Assembly: GCA_900757905.1 (NCBI GenBank)
Contig: CAAEPN010000240.1
Coordinates: 1-30,200, forward strand
Direction: 5' to 3'
Source: Clostridia bacterium
Lineage (GTDB): Bacteria > Bacillota > Clostridia > Oscillospirales > CAG-382
DNA: 30,200 nucleotides
Shown here: positions 6,053-14,393 of the stretch, piece after piece
How positions within the stretch are numbered: position 1 is the stretch's first letter
Layout of the letters: every line of letters begins with the position of its first letter
Translations under genes and position numbers: made by a program
The notes under the pieces: model-generated
Databases searched by the model: none
The model's input: only the letters and a program-made list of their open reading frames with translations
Told to the model about the DNA's origin: nothing

Positions 6053-6985
6053 ATGTCTAAGATTTATACTTCCGCAGATCAACTTATCGGCAAAACGCCG
6101 CTTCTCGAACTCACTCACATTGAAGAAAAATACGGCTTAAAGGCCAAGATCCTTGCAAAGCTTGAATACTTCAATCCGGCCGGTTCTGTAAAAGACCGCA
6201 TTGCAAAGGCAATGATCGACGACGCCGAGGCCGCCGGAAAATTAGTTCCCGGTTCGGTCATCATTGAGCCGACCTCCGGCAACACCGGTATCGGTCTTGC
6301 TGCTGTTGCCGCCGCACGCGGTTACCGCATTATCATCGTAATGCCGGAGACCATGTCGGTCGAACGCCGTCAGCTCATGAAAGCATATGGCGCTGAGCTT
6401 GTTCTTTCGGACGGCACCAAAGGCATGAAGGGCGCTATCGCCAAGGCCGACGAGCTTGCCGCTGAAATTCCGAACAGCTTTATTCCCGGTCAGTTTGTCA
6501 ATCCCGCAAATCCGGCTGCACATCGCGCGACCACCGGTCCGGAAATCTACGAGGACACAGACGGTAAGGTCGATATCTTTGTTGCCGGTGTCGGCACAGG
6601 CGGTACGATTACCGGCGTTGGCGAATACTTGAAATCCAAGAATCCGGACATCAAGGTCGTCGCCGTTGAACCGGCCACCTCCCCTGTCCTTTCCGAAGGC
6701 AAATCCGGTGCGCACAAAATTCAGGGTATCGGCGCAGGCTTTGTGCCGGATGTGCTCAACACCAAGGTTTACGATGAAATTATTCCGGTTGCCAACGAAG
6801 ACGCATTTGCTACCGGCAAGCTCATCGGCAAGAGCGAAGGCGTTTTGGTCGGTATTTCCTCCGGCGCTGCCGTACATGCGGCTATCGAGCTTGCAAAACG
6901 TCCCGAAAACGCCGGCAAAAACATTGTCGTTCTTCTTCCCGACACCGGCGACCGGTATCTCTCTACGCCGCTTTTTGCCGACTGA
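6053..6985 (+). CDS. cysK: Cysteine synthase (O-acetylserine sulfhydrylase)
   Basis: A 310-residue PLP enzyme that makes L-cysteine from O-acetylserine and sulfide in the cytoplasm. The PLP lysine is Lys47 in NPAGSVKDR. The substrate-binding loop PTSGNTG is at 73-79, the phosphate-binding GTGGT at 180-184, and the SSGAA segment at 268-272. Length and motifs match CysK with no C-terminal CBS extension, unlike cystathionine beta-synthase. AGGAG at 6039-6043 lies 9 nt before the ATG. The gene has its own promoter, operator-like dyad and cysteine-rich leader ORF and is followed by a terminator. This suggests regulation separate from its neighbours. No serine acetyltransferase (cysE) is in the window. 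Confidence 0.95.
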   Translation: MSKIYTSADQLIGKTPLLELTHIEEKYGLKAKILAKLEYFNPAGSVKDRIAKAMIDDAEAAGKLVPGSVIIEPTSGNTGIGLAAVAAARGYRIIIVMPETMSVERRQLMKAYGAELVLSDGTKGMKGAIAKADELAAEIPNSFIPGQFVNPANPAAHRATTGPEIYEDTDGKVDIFVAGVGTGGTITGVGEYLKSKNPDIKVVAVEPATSPVLSEGKSGAHKIQGIGAGFVPDVLNTKVYDEIIPVANEDAFATGKLIGKSEGVLVGISSGAAVHAAIELAKRPENAGKNIVVLLPDTGDRYLSTPLFAD

Positions 6986-6998
6986 TTTTAAAGAATTC

Positions 6999-7032
6999 TG
7001 CGCCGGCGGCTGCACGCTTCCGGCGCATTTTT
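6999..7032 (+). terminator. Intrinsic terminator after cysK
   Basis: TGCGCCGG at 6999-7006 pairs with CCGGCGCA at 7020-7027, followed by five T residues. No clear promoter is visible in the 22 bp left before the next gene, so partial read-through into the HD-hydrolase gene is possible. Confidence 0.82.
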
Positions 7033-7054
7033 ATGACAGAAAGGACGACTTTAT

Positions 7055-7618
7055 ATGACGCGCGAACAAGCACTCACGCTTTTAAAGGACTACAACGCAG
7101 AGCCTTTTCATTTAAAGCATGCGCTCACGGTTGAGGGCGTTATGAAATATTTTGCCAATCTGCTCGGTTATGGCAGCGAACGCGATTTTTGGGGCCTTGT
7201 CGGGTTATTACACGACCTCGATTTCGAAGAATATCCGGACGAGCACTGTATCAAAGAGCAGGAAATTTTACGCGAAGCCGGTGCGCCTGAAGAGTTAATA
7301 CACGCCGTCGCAAGCCATGGCTACGGCTTGACCGTTGATGTAAAGCCGGAGCATCCCATGGAAAAGGTTTTATTCGCGACCGATGAACTTACCGGTCTTA
7401 TCGGGGCTGTTGCCAGAATGCACCCTTCCGGAAGCGTAAAGGATTTAGAAACCAAGTCGGTACTTAAAAAGTTCAAAACGCCGAAATTTGCAGCCGGCTG
7501 TTCGCGCGAGGTCATTCAAAACGGTGCGGATATGCTTGAAATGCCGTTAGAAGAGTTAGTCGAAAAAACGATTCTCGCCATGCGCGAATCGGAAGACGAC
7601 GTAAACGCCGGAATATAG
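7055..7618 (+). CDS. HD-domain metal-dependent hydrolase
   Basis: A 187-residue HD-superfamily protein, likely a metal-dependent phosphohydrolase. The ligand pattern is His22, His53-Asp54 (LLHDLDFE) and Asp110 (FATDELTG), with further histidines at 83 and 88. Only the HD domain is present, with no sensor or response-regulator part. AAAGGA (7040-7045) precedes the ATG. The stop codon overlaps the ribosome binding site of nadA, so these two are translated from one message. The substrate is unknown. Its place between cysK and nadA gives no specific clue. Confidence 0.82.
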   Translation: MTREQALTLLKDYNAEPFHLKHALTVEGVMKYFANLLGYGSERDFWGLVGLLHDLDFEEYPDEHCIKEQEILREAGAPEELIHAVASHGYGLTVDVKPEHPMEKVLFATDELTGLIGAVARMHPSGSVKDLETKSVLKKFKTPKFAAGCSREVIQNGADMLEMPLEELVEKTILAMRESEDDVNAGI

Positions 7619-7629
7619 GAGAACACACA

Positions 7630-8550
7630 ATGACTATACACGAAATGCAAAACGAAATCCATCGTCTGAAAAAAGAAAACGATGTCTGTATTTTGGCGCA
7701 CAGCTATCAGGGCGAGGAGATCTGCGAGGTTGCCGATTTTGTCGGCGATTCGTTTGGACTAAGCGTCAAAGCCTCCAAAACACCGCAAAAAAACGTTTTG
7801 ATGTGCGGTGTTCGTTTTATGGCAGAAACGGTAAAGATTCTTTCGCCGGACAAAAAGGTGGTTTTAGTACGCAGCGAAGCCGGATGTCCTATGGCCGAGC
7901 AAATGGACAAGGCTGAGATCGAAGCGGTCAAGCAGATGTATCCCGGTTATGCCGTAGTCGCCTATATCAACACGACATCCGAGTTAAAAACCGTATGCGA
8001 TGTCTGTGTGACTTCCTCCAGTGCCGTAAAAATCGTAAAAGCTCTGCCGAACGATAAAATACTGTTTATTCCCGACTGCAATCTCGGTGATTTTGTGGCG
8101 CGCTCCGTGCCGGAAAAGGAGATAAAGCTGCTTCAGGGCGGCTGTCCGACGCATGCGCGCGTTTCGCGTGAAGAAGCCGAAAAGGCAAAGGCGCTGCATC
8201 CGAAAGCAAAGCTTCTTGTTCATCCGGAATGCAAGCCGGCCGTTGTCGCACAGGCCGATTTTGTCGGTTCTACCACGGCTATCATCGACTATGTACGCGA
8301 GCACAAGGACACCGAAAACGAATTTATCATCGGCACGGAGCTTTCGATTGCCGAGCATTTATCGTATGAATTTCCCGACAAGAGTTTTTATCCGCTATCC
8401 AAGGATCTCGTATGCCACAACATGAAGATCACCAAGCTTCCGGACGTTTACCGTGCGTTAAAGGGACTTGCCGGTGAAGAAATCACGTTGCCTGAAGACA
8501 CGCTTCGTGCCGCACGCGCCTGCATTGACCGCATGATTGAGCTTGGTTAA
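7630..8550 (+). CDS. nadA: Quinolinate synthase
   Basis: A 306-residue enzyme that condenses iminoaspartate with dihydroxyacetone phosphate to quinolinate in de novo NAD synthesis. The three [4Fe-4S] ligands correspond to Cys86 (EAGCPMAEQM), Cys172 (GGCPTH) and Cys262 (VCHNMK), the spacing seen in Thermotoga NadA. The substrate-binding AHSYQ is at 23-27 and HPEC at 198-201. AGGAGA (7617-7622) lies 7 nt before the ATG. The usual partners nadB and nadC are not adjacent. The distant flavoprotein at 12491 is not an obvious aspartate oxidase. The Rrf2 gene follows by 27 nt, so an Fe-S-linked regulator may share the transcript with this Fe-S enzyme. Confidence 0.94.
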   Translation: MTIHEMQNEIHRLKKENDVCILAHSYQGEEICEVADFVGDSFGLSVKASKTPQKNVLMCGVRFMAETVKILSPDKKVVLVRSEAGCPMAEQMDKAEIEAVKQMYPGYAVVAYINTTSELKTVCDVCVTSSSAVKIVKALPNDKILFIPDCNLGDFVARSVPEKEIKLLQGGCPTHARVSREEAEKAKALHPKAKLLVHPECKPAVVAQADFVGSTTAIIDYVREHKDTENEFIIGTELSIAEHLSYEFPDKSFYPLSKDLVCHNMKITKLPDVYRALKGLAGEEITLPEDTLRAARACIDRMIELG

Positions 8551-8577
8551 CGTCATTTTACGAAAGGAAGCGGTTTT

Positions 8578-9006
8578 ATGATGATCTCCACACGCGGAAG
8601 ATATGCGCTTCGCGTTCTTATCGACCTTGCCGAACATGGCGGCGGAAGCTATATTCCCATGAAAGAGGTTGCCGAAAGGCAGGATATTTCGTTAAAGTAT
8701 TTGGAGCGCATTTTGCCGCTCTTGACCAAAAGCGGTTATGTGGAGGGCGTTCACGGCAAAGGCGGCGGATATCGGCTGAAAAAAGAGCCGGATAATATCC
8801 GTGTCGGCGATGTATTGCGGCTCACAGAGGGCGAGTTGGCGCCGGTCGCCTGTCTTGCAAAGGACGCAGATGTTTGCGAACGGGTGCATGAATGCCGGAC
8901 GCTTGACATGTGGCAGCGGTTTTATAAGCTGACAAACGATTTTTTTGACGGAATCACGGTGGCCGACCTGATGCGCCGCGATTCGGAAAGCGAATACGTA
9001 ATATAG
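8578..9006 (+). CDS. Rrf2-family transcriptional regulator with IscR-like cysteines
   Basis: A 142-residue winged-helix Rrf2 protein. The N-terminus MISTRGRYALRVLIDLAEH and the GKGGGYRL wing are typical. Cysteines 92, 100 and 106 (ACLAKDADVC...HEC) have C-x7-C-x5-C spacing, close to the 2Fe-2S ligand set of IscR, so it may sense Fe-S status. CymR-type members sense cysteine metabolism through CysK instead. The ATG at 8578 is followed by a second ATG at 8581; AGGAAG (8565-8570) is 7 nt before the first, and either could be used. Its nearest candidate target is the dyad at the cysK promoter. No autoregulatory site is visible because only 27 nt separate it from nadA. Confidence 0.9.
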   Translation: MMISTRGRYALRVLIDLAEHGGGSYIPMKEVAERQDISLKYLERILPLLTKSGYVEGVHGKGGGYRLKKEPDNIRVGDVLRLTEGELAPVACLAKDADVCERVHECRTLDMWQRFYKLTNDFFDGITVADLMRRDSESEYVI

Positions 9007-9015
9007 CAAAATTTA

Positions 9016-9041
9016 AGCCGTGAGCTTTTTCGCTCACGGCT
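9016..9041. terminator. Bidirectional terminator between converging units
   Basis: AGCCGTGAGC (9016-9025) and GCTCACGGCT (9032-9041) form a 10-bp stem with a TTTTTC loop. A CTTTCTG tract follows on the plus strand and TTAAATTTT on the minus strand. It can therefore end both the Rrf2 unit and the converging six-gene operon. Confidence 0.85.
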
Positions 9042-9070
9042 CTTTCTGTATATACGTAGTTTTTGCACGC

Positions 9071-10078
9071 TTATGCCATGGTTTTCAGCATCGCAAGCGA
9101 AACTTCATAGCTTGTCGGTTCGCCCGAGATATACTTACGGTATTCTTCTGCCATATATTCCGCCATGCGGTGAACCTCGTTTCCGCTGCTGCCGGCAATA
9201 TGCGGCGTTAAAATGCAATTTTCAAGCTTATAAAACGCATGTCCTTCAACCGGCGGTTCGGGATCGGTCACGTCGAGGATCGCCGTAATGTCCGGGCGTT
9301 CTTCAAGCAGCTTTACCAAATCCGCTTCGACGACCTGTGCGCCGCGACCGGTATTGATAAACGCGGCGTTCCGGCGCATAAGCGAAAACAGCTTATAGTC
9401 AAGCATCCCGCGCGTCTGTTCGTTATTGGCAAGATGGTTGGAAACGACAAACGATTTGCCAAAAAGCTCTTCAAGCGAGCATTTCGTGACATTCAGTTCC
9501 TTTGCCCTCTCCTCCGGAAGAAATGGGTCGAACACAAGGCATTTTAAATGCAGGTCATTCAGTCTTTGAATCACCATTTTTCCAATCATACCGGCGCCGA
9601 TAAGGCCGACTGTTTCATCGAACACACCGGGATATTCCGCAAAGCGCGCACGCGCTTCCTTACGCGAGATCTTATTCAAGCGCGACGACGCAAAAAATCC
9701 TTTCAAGGCCAAAACGATTTGGGCTGCCGTATAGTCGGCAACCGGCACGGCATTGGCCGCCCATGCCGAAAAGACCTTGATCCCGCTTTTTAAAAACGGT
9801 TCGGCAAAGTACTGAACGCTTCCGGCCGCATAGAAAACACATTTCAGATTCGGAAAATAGCCGGCAATTTCCTTTTCCTCCAACGACGGCATGCCCCAGG
9901 TCGAAAAAATATATTCGGTGCTTTTAAAGGCTTCCGGGTCCTGCAAGACCGACGCTTTATTATAAAACGTCCTGTCAAGTCCGGCCGTTTCTTCAAGCTT
10001 CTCCAACACCTTACTGCTGTAAACACGTTCAAGATCGGCAAAATGCTCACTTAACAGAATGCTCTTTGTTTCTTTCAC
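9071..10078 (-). CDS. D-isomer-specific 2-hydroxyacid dehydrogenase
   Basis: A 335-residue NAD(P)-dependent dehydrogenase of the D-2-hydroxyacid family, interconverting a 2-hydroxyacid and a 2-oxoacid. The Rossmann motif is GAGMIG at 161-166, and the catalytic triad is Arg245 (NTGRG), Glu274 (DPEP) and His293 (TPHIAGS). Translation starts at GTG 10078, 6 nt after the upstream stop. It is the last gene of a six-gene operon. In several members of this broad family the true substrate is a sugar acid, which would suit the operon's carbohydrate enzymes. The substrate is not determinable here. The terminator at 9016-9041 follows. Confidence 0.88.
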   Translation of the reverse strand: MKETKSILLSEHFADLERVYSSKVLEKLEETAGLDRTFYNKASVLQDPEAFKSTEYIFSTWGMPSLEEKEIAGYFPNLKCVFYAAGSVQYFAEPFLKSGIKVFSAWAANAVPVADYTAAQIVLALKGFFASSRLNKISRKEARARFAEYPGVFDETVGLIGAGMIGKMVIQRLNDLHLKCLVFDPFLPEERAKELNVTKCSLEELFGKSFVVSNHLANNEQTRGMLDYKLFSLMRRNAAFINTGRGAQVVEADLVKLLEERPDITAILDVTDPEPPVEGHAFYKLENCILTPHIAGSSGNEVHRMAEYMAEEYRKYISGEPTSYEVSLAMLKTMA

Positions 10079-10084
10079 AGCTTC

Positions 10085-10834
10085 TCACTCCTCTATGATC
10101 TTGTGTAATGCCGCAGCTTCTTTTTCAAGCGACTGAATATTGCCGTCCGGCATAAATTCCAAAAGCAGCGTTTTATCTGTATCAAACGCGCTTAAATAGC
10201 GCTTCCACACGTCCACGGCTTCGCATAACGGCATTTTTTGCTCACCTTTCCAGTTGAACACGTGAATATGCTCGGTATAAGGCGAAAGAAGCTTGGCATA
10301 GGCGATGTTTTCTTCGACACTCTTAAATTGATTCGGCTGCCAATACATTCTGAAGTTCGGCGAATCAACGGCTTTCATGAGTTCAAGCGCGGTTTCCTTG
10401 GTATCCGTGTATGTCCAATTGTGGCATTCCAAGCAGAAAATAACATCGTTTTGTGCGCCAAACTGCGCAATTTTGCGGCATTCCGAAAAGAAATCCTCTT
10501 TTTTTTGCCCGGTATAGGCCGCACTGCCCTCATTCCCTGCCCACAGGCGAATGATATTCGTACCTAGCTTTTTTGCCGCTTCGACAACATAAGGCAACTC
10601 GTCAAACGCCGACACGCCGATACGAAAATAGCTGCCGTAGGAGGAGCAAGCAACGCCATATTCCTTTTGGAGCGCCGGAAGCTGTCCGACCTTTTCCATG
10701 TCACCGGCCGGTGCATGAACATCGCCGCCCCATTCGATATAGTTTAACTCGGCCTTTGTCATGGCCTTTAAGATATCCTCCGGCGTATAGGGACGAAAGG
10801 AAACCGAAACAAGTCCCAAACGGTAAGAATTCAT
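10085..10834 (-). CDS. Xylose-isomerase-like sugar isomerase/epimerase
   Basis: A 249-residue TIM-barrel protein of the AP-endonuclease-2/xylose-isomerase-like superfamily. Members isomerise or epimerise sugars and sugar-like compounds using a divalent metal. Plausible metal ligands are Glu136 (FCLECHN), His191 (EHIHVFNW) and Glu226 (LLLEFMPDG), with the YWQPN segment at 164-168. GAGGAGG precedes the ATG, which overlaps the upstream stop as ATGA (10831-10834), so translation is coupled. Its neighbours are an alpha/alpha-barrel sugar enzyme and a hydroxyacid dehydrogenase. This suggests processing of a sugar or uronate, although some members of the superfamily act on C-glycosides or inositols. 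Confidence 0.82.
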   Translation of the reverse strand: MNSYRLGLVSVSFRPYTPEDILKAMTKAELNYIEWGGDVHAPAGDMEKVGQLPALQKEYGVACSSYGSYFRIGVSAFDELPYVVEAAKKLGTNIIRLWAGNEGSAAYTGQKKEDFFSECRKIAQFGAQNDVIFCLECHNWTYTDTKETALELMKAVDSPNFRMYWQPNQFKSVEENIAYAKLLSPYTEHIHVFNWKGEQKMPLCEAVDVWKRYLSAFDTDKTLLLEFMPDGNIQSLEKEAAALHKIIEE

Positions 10835-12480
10835 ATGCTTTCCTCCTCAAACGTAATCCGGATCGATTTAGCCGGAATTTTATAGACGCGATACCGCCCG
10901 TTCCGATTATAGTACCTTTCAAACTGTTTGTCAAGAGGTGCGTCAAAGAGAAAGCGACAGATATGGTTTTGATACGAGACGGCAAGCTCACCGTCTTTTT
11001 CCATTATTTTCGTGAAGCTTTCGCCGTCGTACTCAAATACCGGAAGCATAAATCCGGTTGCTGAAGTTAGTTTCAGCTCTGCTCCGGCGGATGAGAGCGA
11101 ATAGGAAAGCTCGATCCGGTTTCCGTCCGGCTCTTGGGTAAACCGGGCGGTTATTTCATTGTCCGTTACCCTCTCACCGGCATAGGCAAGCGGATATTCC
11201 GAGCCGTATAACGTTTTGCCGTCTTTCTCAAGATAAGGGCAAAGCGACATCGCGCGTATATTGTCCTTTTCCGTTTTATAGCTTGCACCGGACGGCGGAA
11301 ACGGCACGGAAAGGCAAAGCGTATCGGGACTGCCGTATTTTTGAAGCTTTCCGAGTCCGCAGGCATCATAATGAAAATCGGCGTTTGTATCGATCTCGAT
11401 AGAATACCCAAAGCCGTTTAAGACTACCTTGTGGAACGTGTCGCTTGTACGGCAGACATAGCCGCCCTTTTCGCACGGCGCCTCGGCCGGCCGAATGCTG
11501 TCGTCGGCAAACTGATAGGCAAGATAGGCCATGGACGCAAGCGTTACCATGTATTTGTTGAAATATCCATATCCCTCGCAGCCGATCATGGAATCGACCG
11601 GATAGCGGTTCTTAAGCGAACGAAGCGATTTTCCGCCAAACCATGGCGCAAGATTTTTTGCCGCACAGAGCGCCGCCGCCTTAAATTCGCCGGCTTTTTC
11701 CGTTTCACCGCGCGAAGCGAAAAACGCCGCCAAAAACTCATAATCGGCAGCTATCCACATCTGATTGTGGAAGAACTGATTGCTTCGTCCGCCAAACGGC
11801 ATTTCACCGGTAACAGACTGAAGCTTTATGGAAAACGGCGCGGCCTTGAGGATCTTATCCTCAAGCTGTGCACGATATTGTCCGTTATAACCGGCATACA
11901 GCATATAGTCAAGTAAAACGCGTGTGACATAATCGTACACCATCGGGTTATGCGGGTCTTTATACATACCGTTTTCATCGAAGTCGTTAAGCAGCGACGA
12001 TATCTGATTATCGATAAAAACCGAGCTGTCTATGCCGCACAGCTTGCTGCGCACGATCTCACTGACCGCGCCGAATGCCGCCCAATTGCCCTTCGATTCA
12101 AACGGCTTTGTCACGACATTGTATTTGGTATACGGGTCAAAACCGGCCAAAAGCGACGTCCACTTTTGTATGCGTTCTTCGCTCACCGTCTTTTTTTCGC
12201 GGCACAGATTCAGCGCACACACGATCTCGCGCACCGAAAACTCGTTTGCTGCACGCGTCTCCGGCATCTTTTCGCAACACATATCCATCATTTCGAGCAT
12301 GATATCAAAGTATTCCGTACAACGTCCGAAAGCGTTCAGAATAGCAAGATTTGCGGCAAGACGCGCAAAGCCGTGCTCGGTAAGACCGTCGGTTTTCACT
12401 TCGTCGATATAGGCAAGTATCCGCTCTTTATCGTAAGCGTTTAAAGCGGTTTCCATGATATCAAGATAGATTTCTTTCAT
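10831..12480 (-). CDS. Large alpha/alpha-barrel protein, probable glycoside hydrolase or lyase-like
   Basis: A 549-residue cytoplasmic protein; I see no signal peptide. The ATG at 12480 is chosen because AAGGAG (12487-12492, minus sense) overlaps the upstream stop; an earlier in-frame ATG at 12537 lies inside the upstream gene. Residues about 1-330 are helix-rich, with a GGRSNQFFHNQMW segment and an EGYGYFNKYM segment. About 340-549 looks like a beta-sandwich rich in aromatic and glycine residues. This two-part build is that of heparinase-like lyases and some alpha/alpha-toroid hydrolases. It recalls the beta-glucuronidase family GH154, but I cannot confirm that. Its position upstream of a sugar isomerase supports a carbohydrate substrate. 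Function is a family-level guess. Confidence 0.68.
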   Translation of the reverse strand: MKEIYLDIMETALNAYDKERILAYIDEVKTDGLTEHGFARLAANLAILNAFGRCTEYFDIMLEMMDMCCEKMPETRAANEFSVREIVCALNLCREKKTVSEERIQKWTSLLAGFDPYTKYNVVTKPFESKGNWAAFGAVSEIVRSKLCGIDSSVFIDNQISSLLNDFDENGMYKDPHNPMVYDYVTRVLLDYMLYAGYNGQYRAQLEDKILKAAPFSIKLQSVTGEMPFGGRSNQFFHNQMWIAADYEFLAAFFASRGETEKAGEFKAAALCAAKNLAPWFGGKSLRSLKNRYPVDSMIGCEGYGYFNKYMVTLASMAYLAYQFADDSIRPAEAPCEKGGYVCRTSDTFHKVVLNGFGYSIEIDTNADFHYDACGLGKLQKYGSPDTLCLSVPFPPSGASYKTEKDNIRAMSLCPYLEKDGKTLYGSEYPLAYAGERVTDNEITARFTQEPDGNRIELSYSLSSAGAELKLTSATGFMLPVFEYDGESFTKIMEKDGELAVSYQNHICRFLFDAPLDKQFERYYNRNGRYRVYKIPAKSIRITFEEESI

Positions 12481-12490
12481 GTTATTCTCC

Positions 12491-14392
12491 TTAATAAACG
12501 TTTCCGTTTTCGCGGAAAGAGCGCCAAACGTTTTCAAAAAAGCCGTCGGTTTCCGGAATCGGACGAACCGGACGCCAGGTGCAGCTTATTTTACCGTCTG
12601 TCTGCGTCACCGTCTGGATCTTGTCTTTTGCCGCTTCACGTGCCACTTTAAGCCGGAACATTTCAGAAAGTCCTTGCCGAAGCGAGCCGTCCGGCGAATA
12701 ATACAGCGCCGAACCGCGCGTCTTTCCTACCGTTTCAGCATAATCCAAAAAGGCAGCTAAAATAACACGTTGGGTAAGCAAGGTATCTGTATACTTATAG
12801 AATTTGTAAAAATCGGACTTTTGGTTGACGGAAAAGGCACTTGCAGCAGAAGCGATATCCGTTTCGGTCTGTTCAAGGGCTTTTGTCATGGTTTCCGGGT
12901 TACGGATAGCCGACGCGCTGTCGCTCATACGGCGGCGCGCCGCATTTATCAAGTTCTCTGATGTATCTTCGTCCCTTACAACCGTATCGAGCGCCGACCT
13001 TATCTGCGATGCGCCTTTTGCAAACGCCCGTTCAAAAGCAGCCGTGTCGGCTTGCTTCGGATAGCGGCAAATATAGCTTGCCGCGCGCAACGAACCCACC
13101 TGACCGGCATTGAGCGCCGAGCCGCCGGGGCGGACGATTCCATGCGTTCCGGCGCATTCGCCGACCGCAAAAAGCCCGCGCACACTCGTCTGCCACCACT
13201 CATTAACGGCAATACCGCCATTATGATGTTGGGCGCAGAGCGCAATCGGCAGATAGTGCTTTGCAATATCAAGCCCCTTGCTTTTATAAAGCTCAACGGC
13301 CGGAGCGTTCATTTTGAGCAAACGCTCAATCGGCGTTCCGAAAAGAGCGCCCGCTTTTTTAAGGTAGGTATATGCCTCCGGAGAAAGCTTTTCATAATCG
13401 ATATTCTCAAGACCGAAAGGATTTTTTGTGTAATCCAAATAGACTTTCCGCTTTTTTAAGGCAGTTTCCGAATAGACAAGAAGGTCGATGACCGACGAAC
13501 CATCAAGAACTTTACCGCTGTCAAACGGCCATTGGTAGCCTTTCAAGAACACCGATGAGAGTGCCGCATAGGCGTCGTCAAAAAAGTCGAGCAGAAATTC
13601 ATGCTCTGTACCGTCCTCATCGACCGAAACAAACCGCGGCAACACCTGCATATATGTTCCCGAAACATTCCAGCGCGGCTCGGTCGAAGCAAGGCCATAC
13701 TGCCATTCGGTAAGGTTTTGCAGCTTAGCGCCGCATTTGACGGCAAGCGACAGCGAGCCGGTGTGACAGGTCGGATAGACGCTGTCCGCATAGATTCCGG
13801 CAGGGCCGCCAGTGGCAAGCACGGTGTTTCCGGCTTTAATGCCTACCAGCTTTCCGGTCGCTTTTTCCACGCAAAGCACACCTAAAACGCCGTTTTCATC
13901 GGTTAAAAGCTCCACAGCCAAATAGCCGTCAAGCACCTTGACATCTAATTCCGCCGCACGCTTTTCAAGCGCTTCGGTCATAAAGCGCGACGTGAGCGGA
14001 CCTGCCGAGGTAGCGCGCTCATGCTTGTCGTGGTCGGTCTTATAGCCGACGTATTCGCCGTATTTATCGGTCGGAAACGGAACGCCGCGTTCGCACAGGT
14101 TCATGAAGCACCGAAGTGAAAGAGCAGCTTCGCACAAGGCATTGTCCCCATCCACGCTGCCGCAGGAGAACAGCTCTTGCGCCATAAGCTTGACGCTGTC
14201 CGGCGTATCGCCGCTGATACCCAGCTTGTAATAGGTCTGCTTGTCGCTTCCGGTATTGCGCGAAGTGCCGAAATTCCGGTTTTCCGTGAGAAGAGCCGTC
14301 GAAAGAACTCCGTTTTCAATTAACCGATTGGCGGCATTGAAGCCGGCTGCGCCGCTTCCGATGACAAGTGCGTCATATTCCAAATATTCCAT
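12491..14392 (-). CDS. Fumarate-reductase/succinate-dehydrogenase-type FAD flavoprotein
   Basis: A 633-residue FAD_binding_2-type oxidoreductase. The dinucleotide motif GSGAAG is at 12-17. The central HHNGGIAVNE (389-398) and GLFAVGECAG (406-415) correspond to the second FAD-contacting segments of fumarate reductase and aspartate oxidase relatives. A GGSALNAG segment is at 423-430, and about 140 C-terminal residues form a helical tail. There is no N-terminal FMN or haem domain and no signal peptide, so it is a soluble dehydrogenase or reductase. GGAGG precedes the ATG, which lies 1 nt after the SDR stop. It is not an obvious NadB even though nadA lies in the same window, because the gene sits in a separate carbohydrate-linked operon. 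Confidence 0.82.
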   Translation of the reverse strand: MEYLEYDALVIGSGAAGFNAANRLIENGVLSTALLTENRNFGTSRNTGSDKQTYYKLGISGDTPDSVKLMAQELFSCGSVDGDNALCEAALSLRCFMNLCERGVPFPTDKYGEYVGYKTDHDKHERATSAGPLTSRFMTEALEKRAAELDVKVLDGYLAVELLTDENGVLGVLCVEKATGKLVGIKAGNTVLATGGPAGIYADSVYPTCHTGSLSLAVKCGAKLQNLTEWQYGLASTEPRWNVSGTYMQVLPRFVSVDEDGTEHEFLLDFFDDAYAALSSVFLKGYQWPFDSGKVLDGSSVIDLLVYSETALKKRKVYLDYTKNPFGLENIDYEKLSPEAYTYLKKAGALFGTPIERLLKMNAPAVELYKSKGLDIAKHYLPIALCAQHHNGGIAVNEWWQTSVRGLFAVGECAGTHGIVRPGGSALNAGQVGSLRAASYICRYPKQADTAAFERAFAKGASQIRSALDTVVRDEDTSENLINAARRRMSDSASAIRNPETMTKALEQTETDIASAASAFSVNQKSDFYKFYKYTDTLLTQRVILAAFLDYAETVGKTRGSALYYSPDGSLRQGLSEMFRLKVAREAAKDKIQTVTQTDGKISCTWRPVRPIPETDGFFENVWRSFRENGNVY

Positions 14393-14393
14393 C

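Noticed and set aside
12491..14392. L-aspartate oxidase (nadB) partner for nadA
   Set aside because: The flavoprotein is in the AraC-linked sugar-like operon on the opposite strand, and I see no NadB-specific signature.
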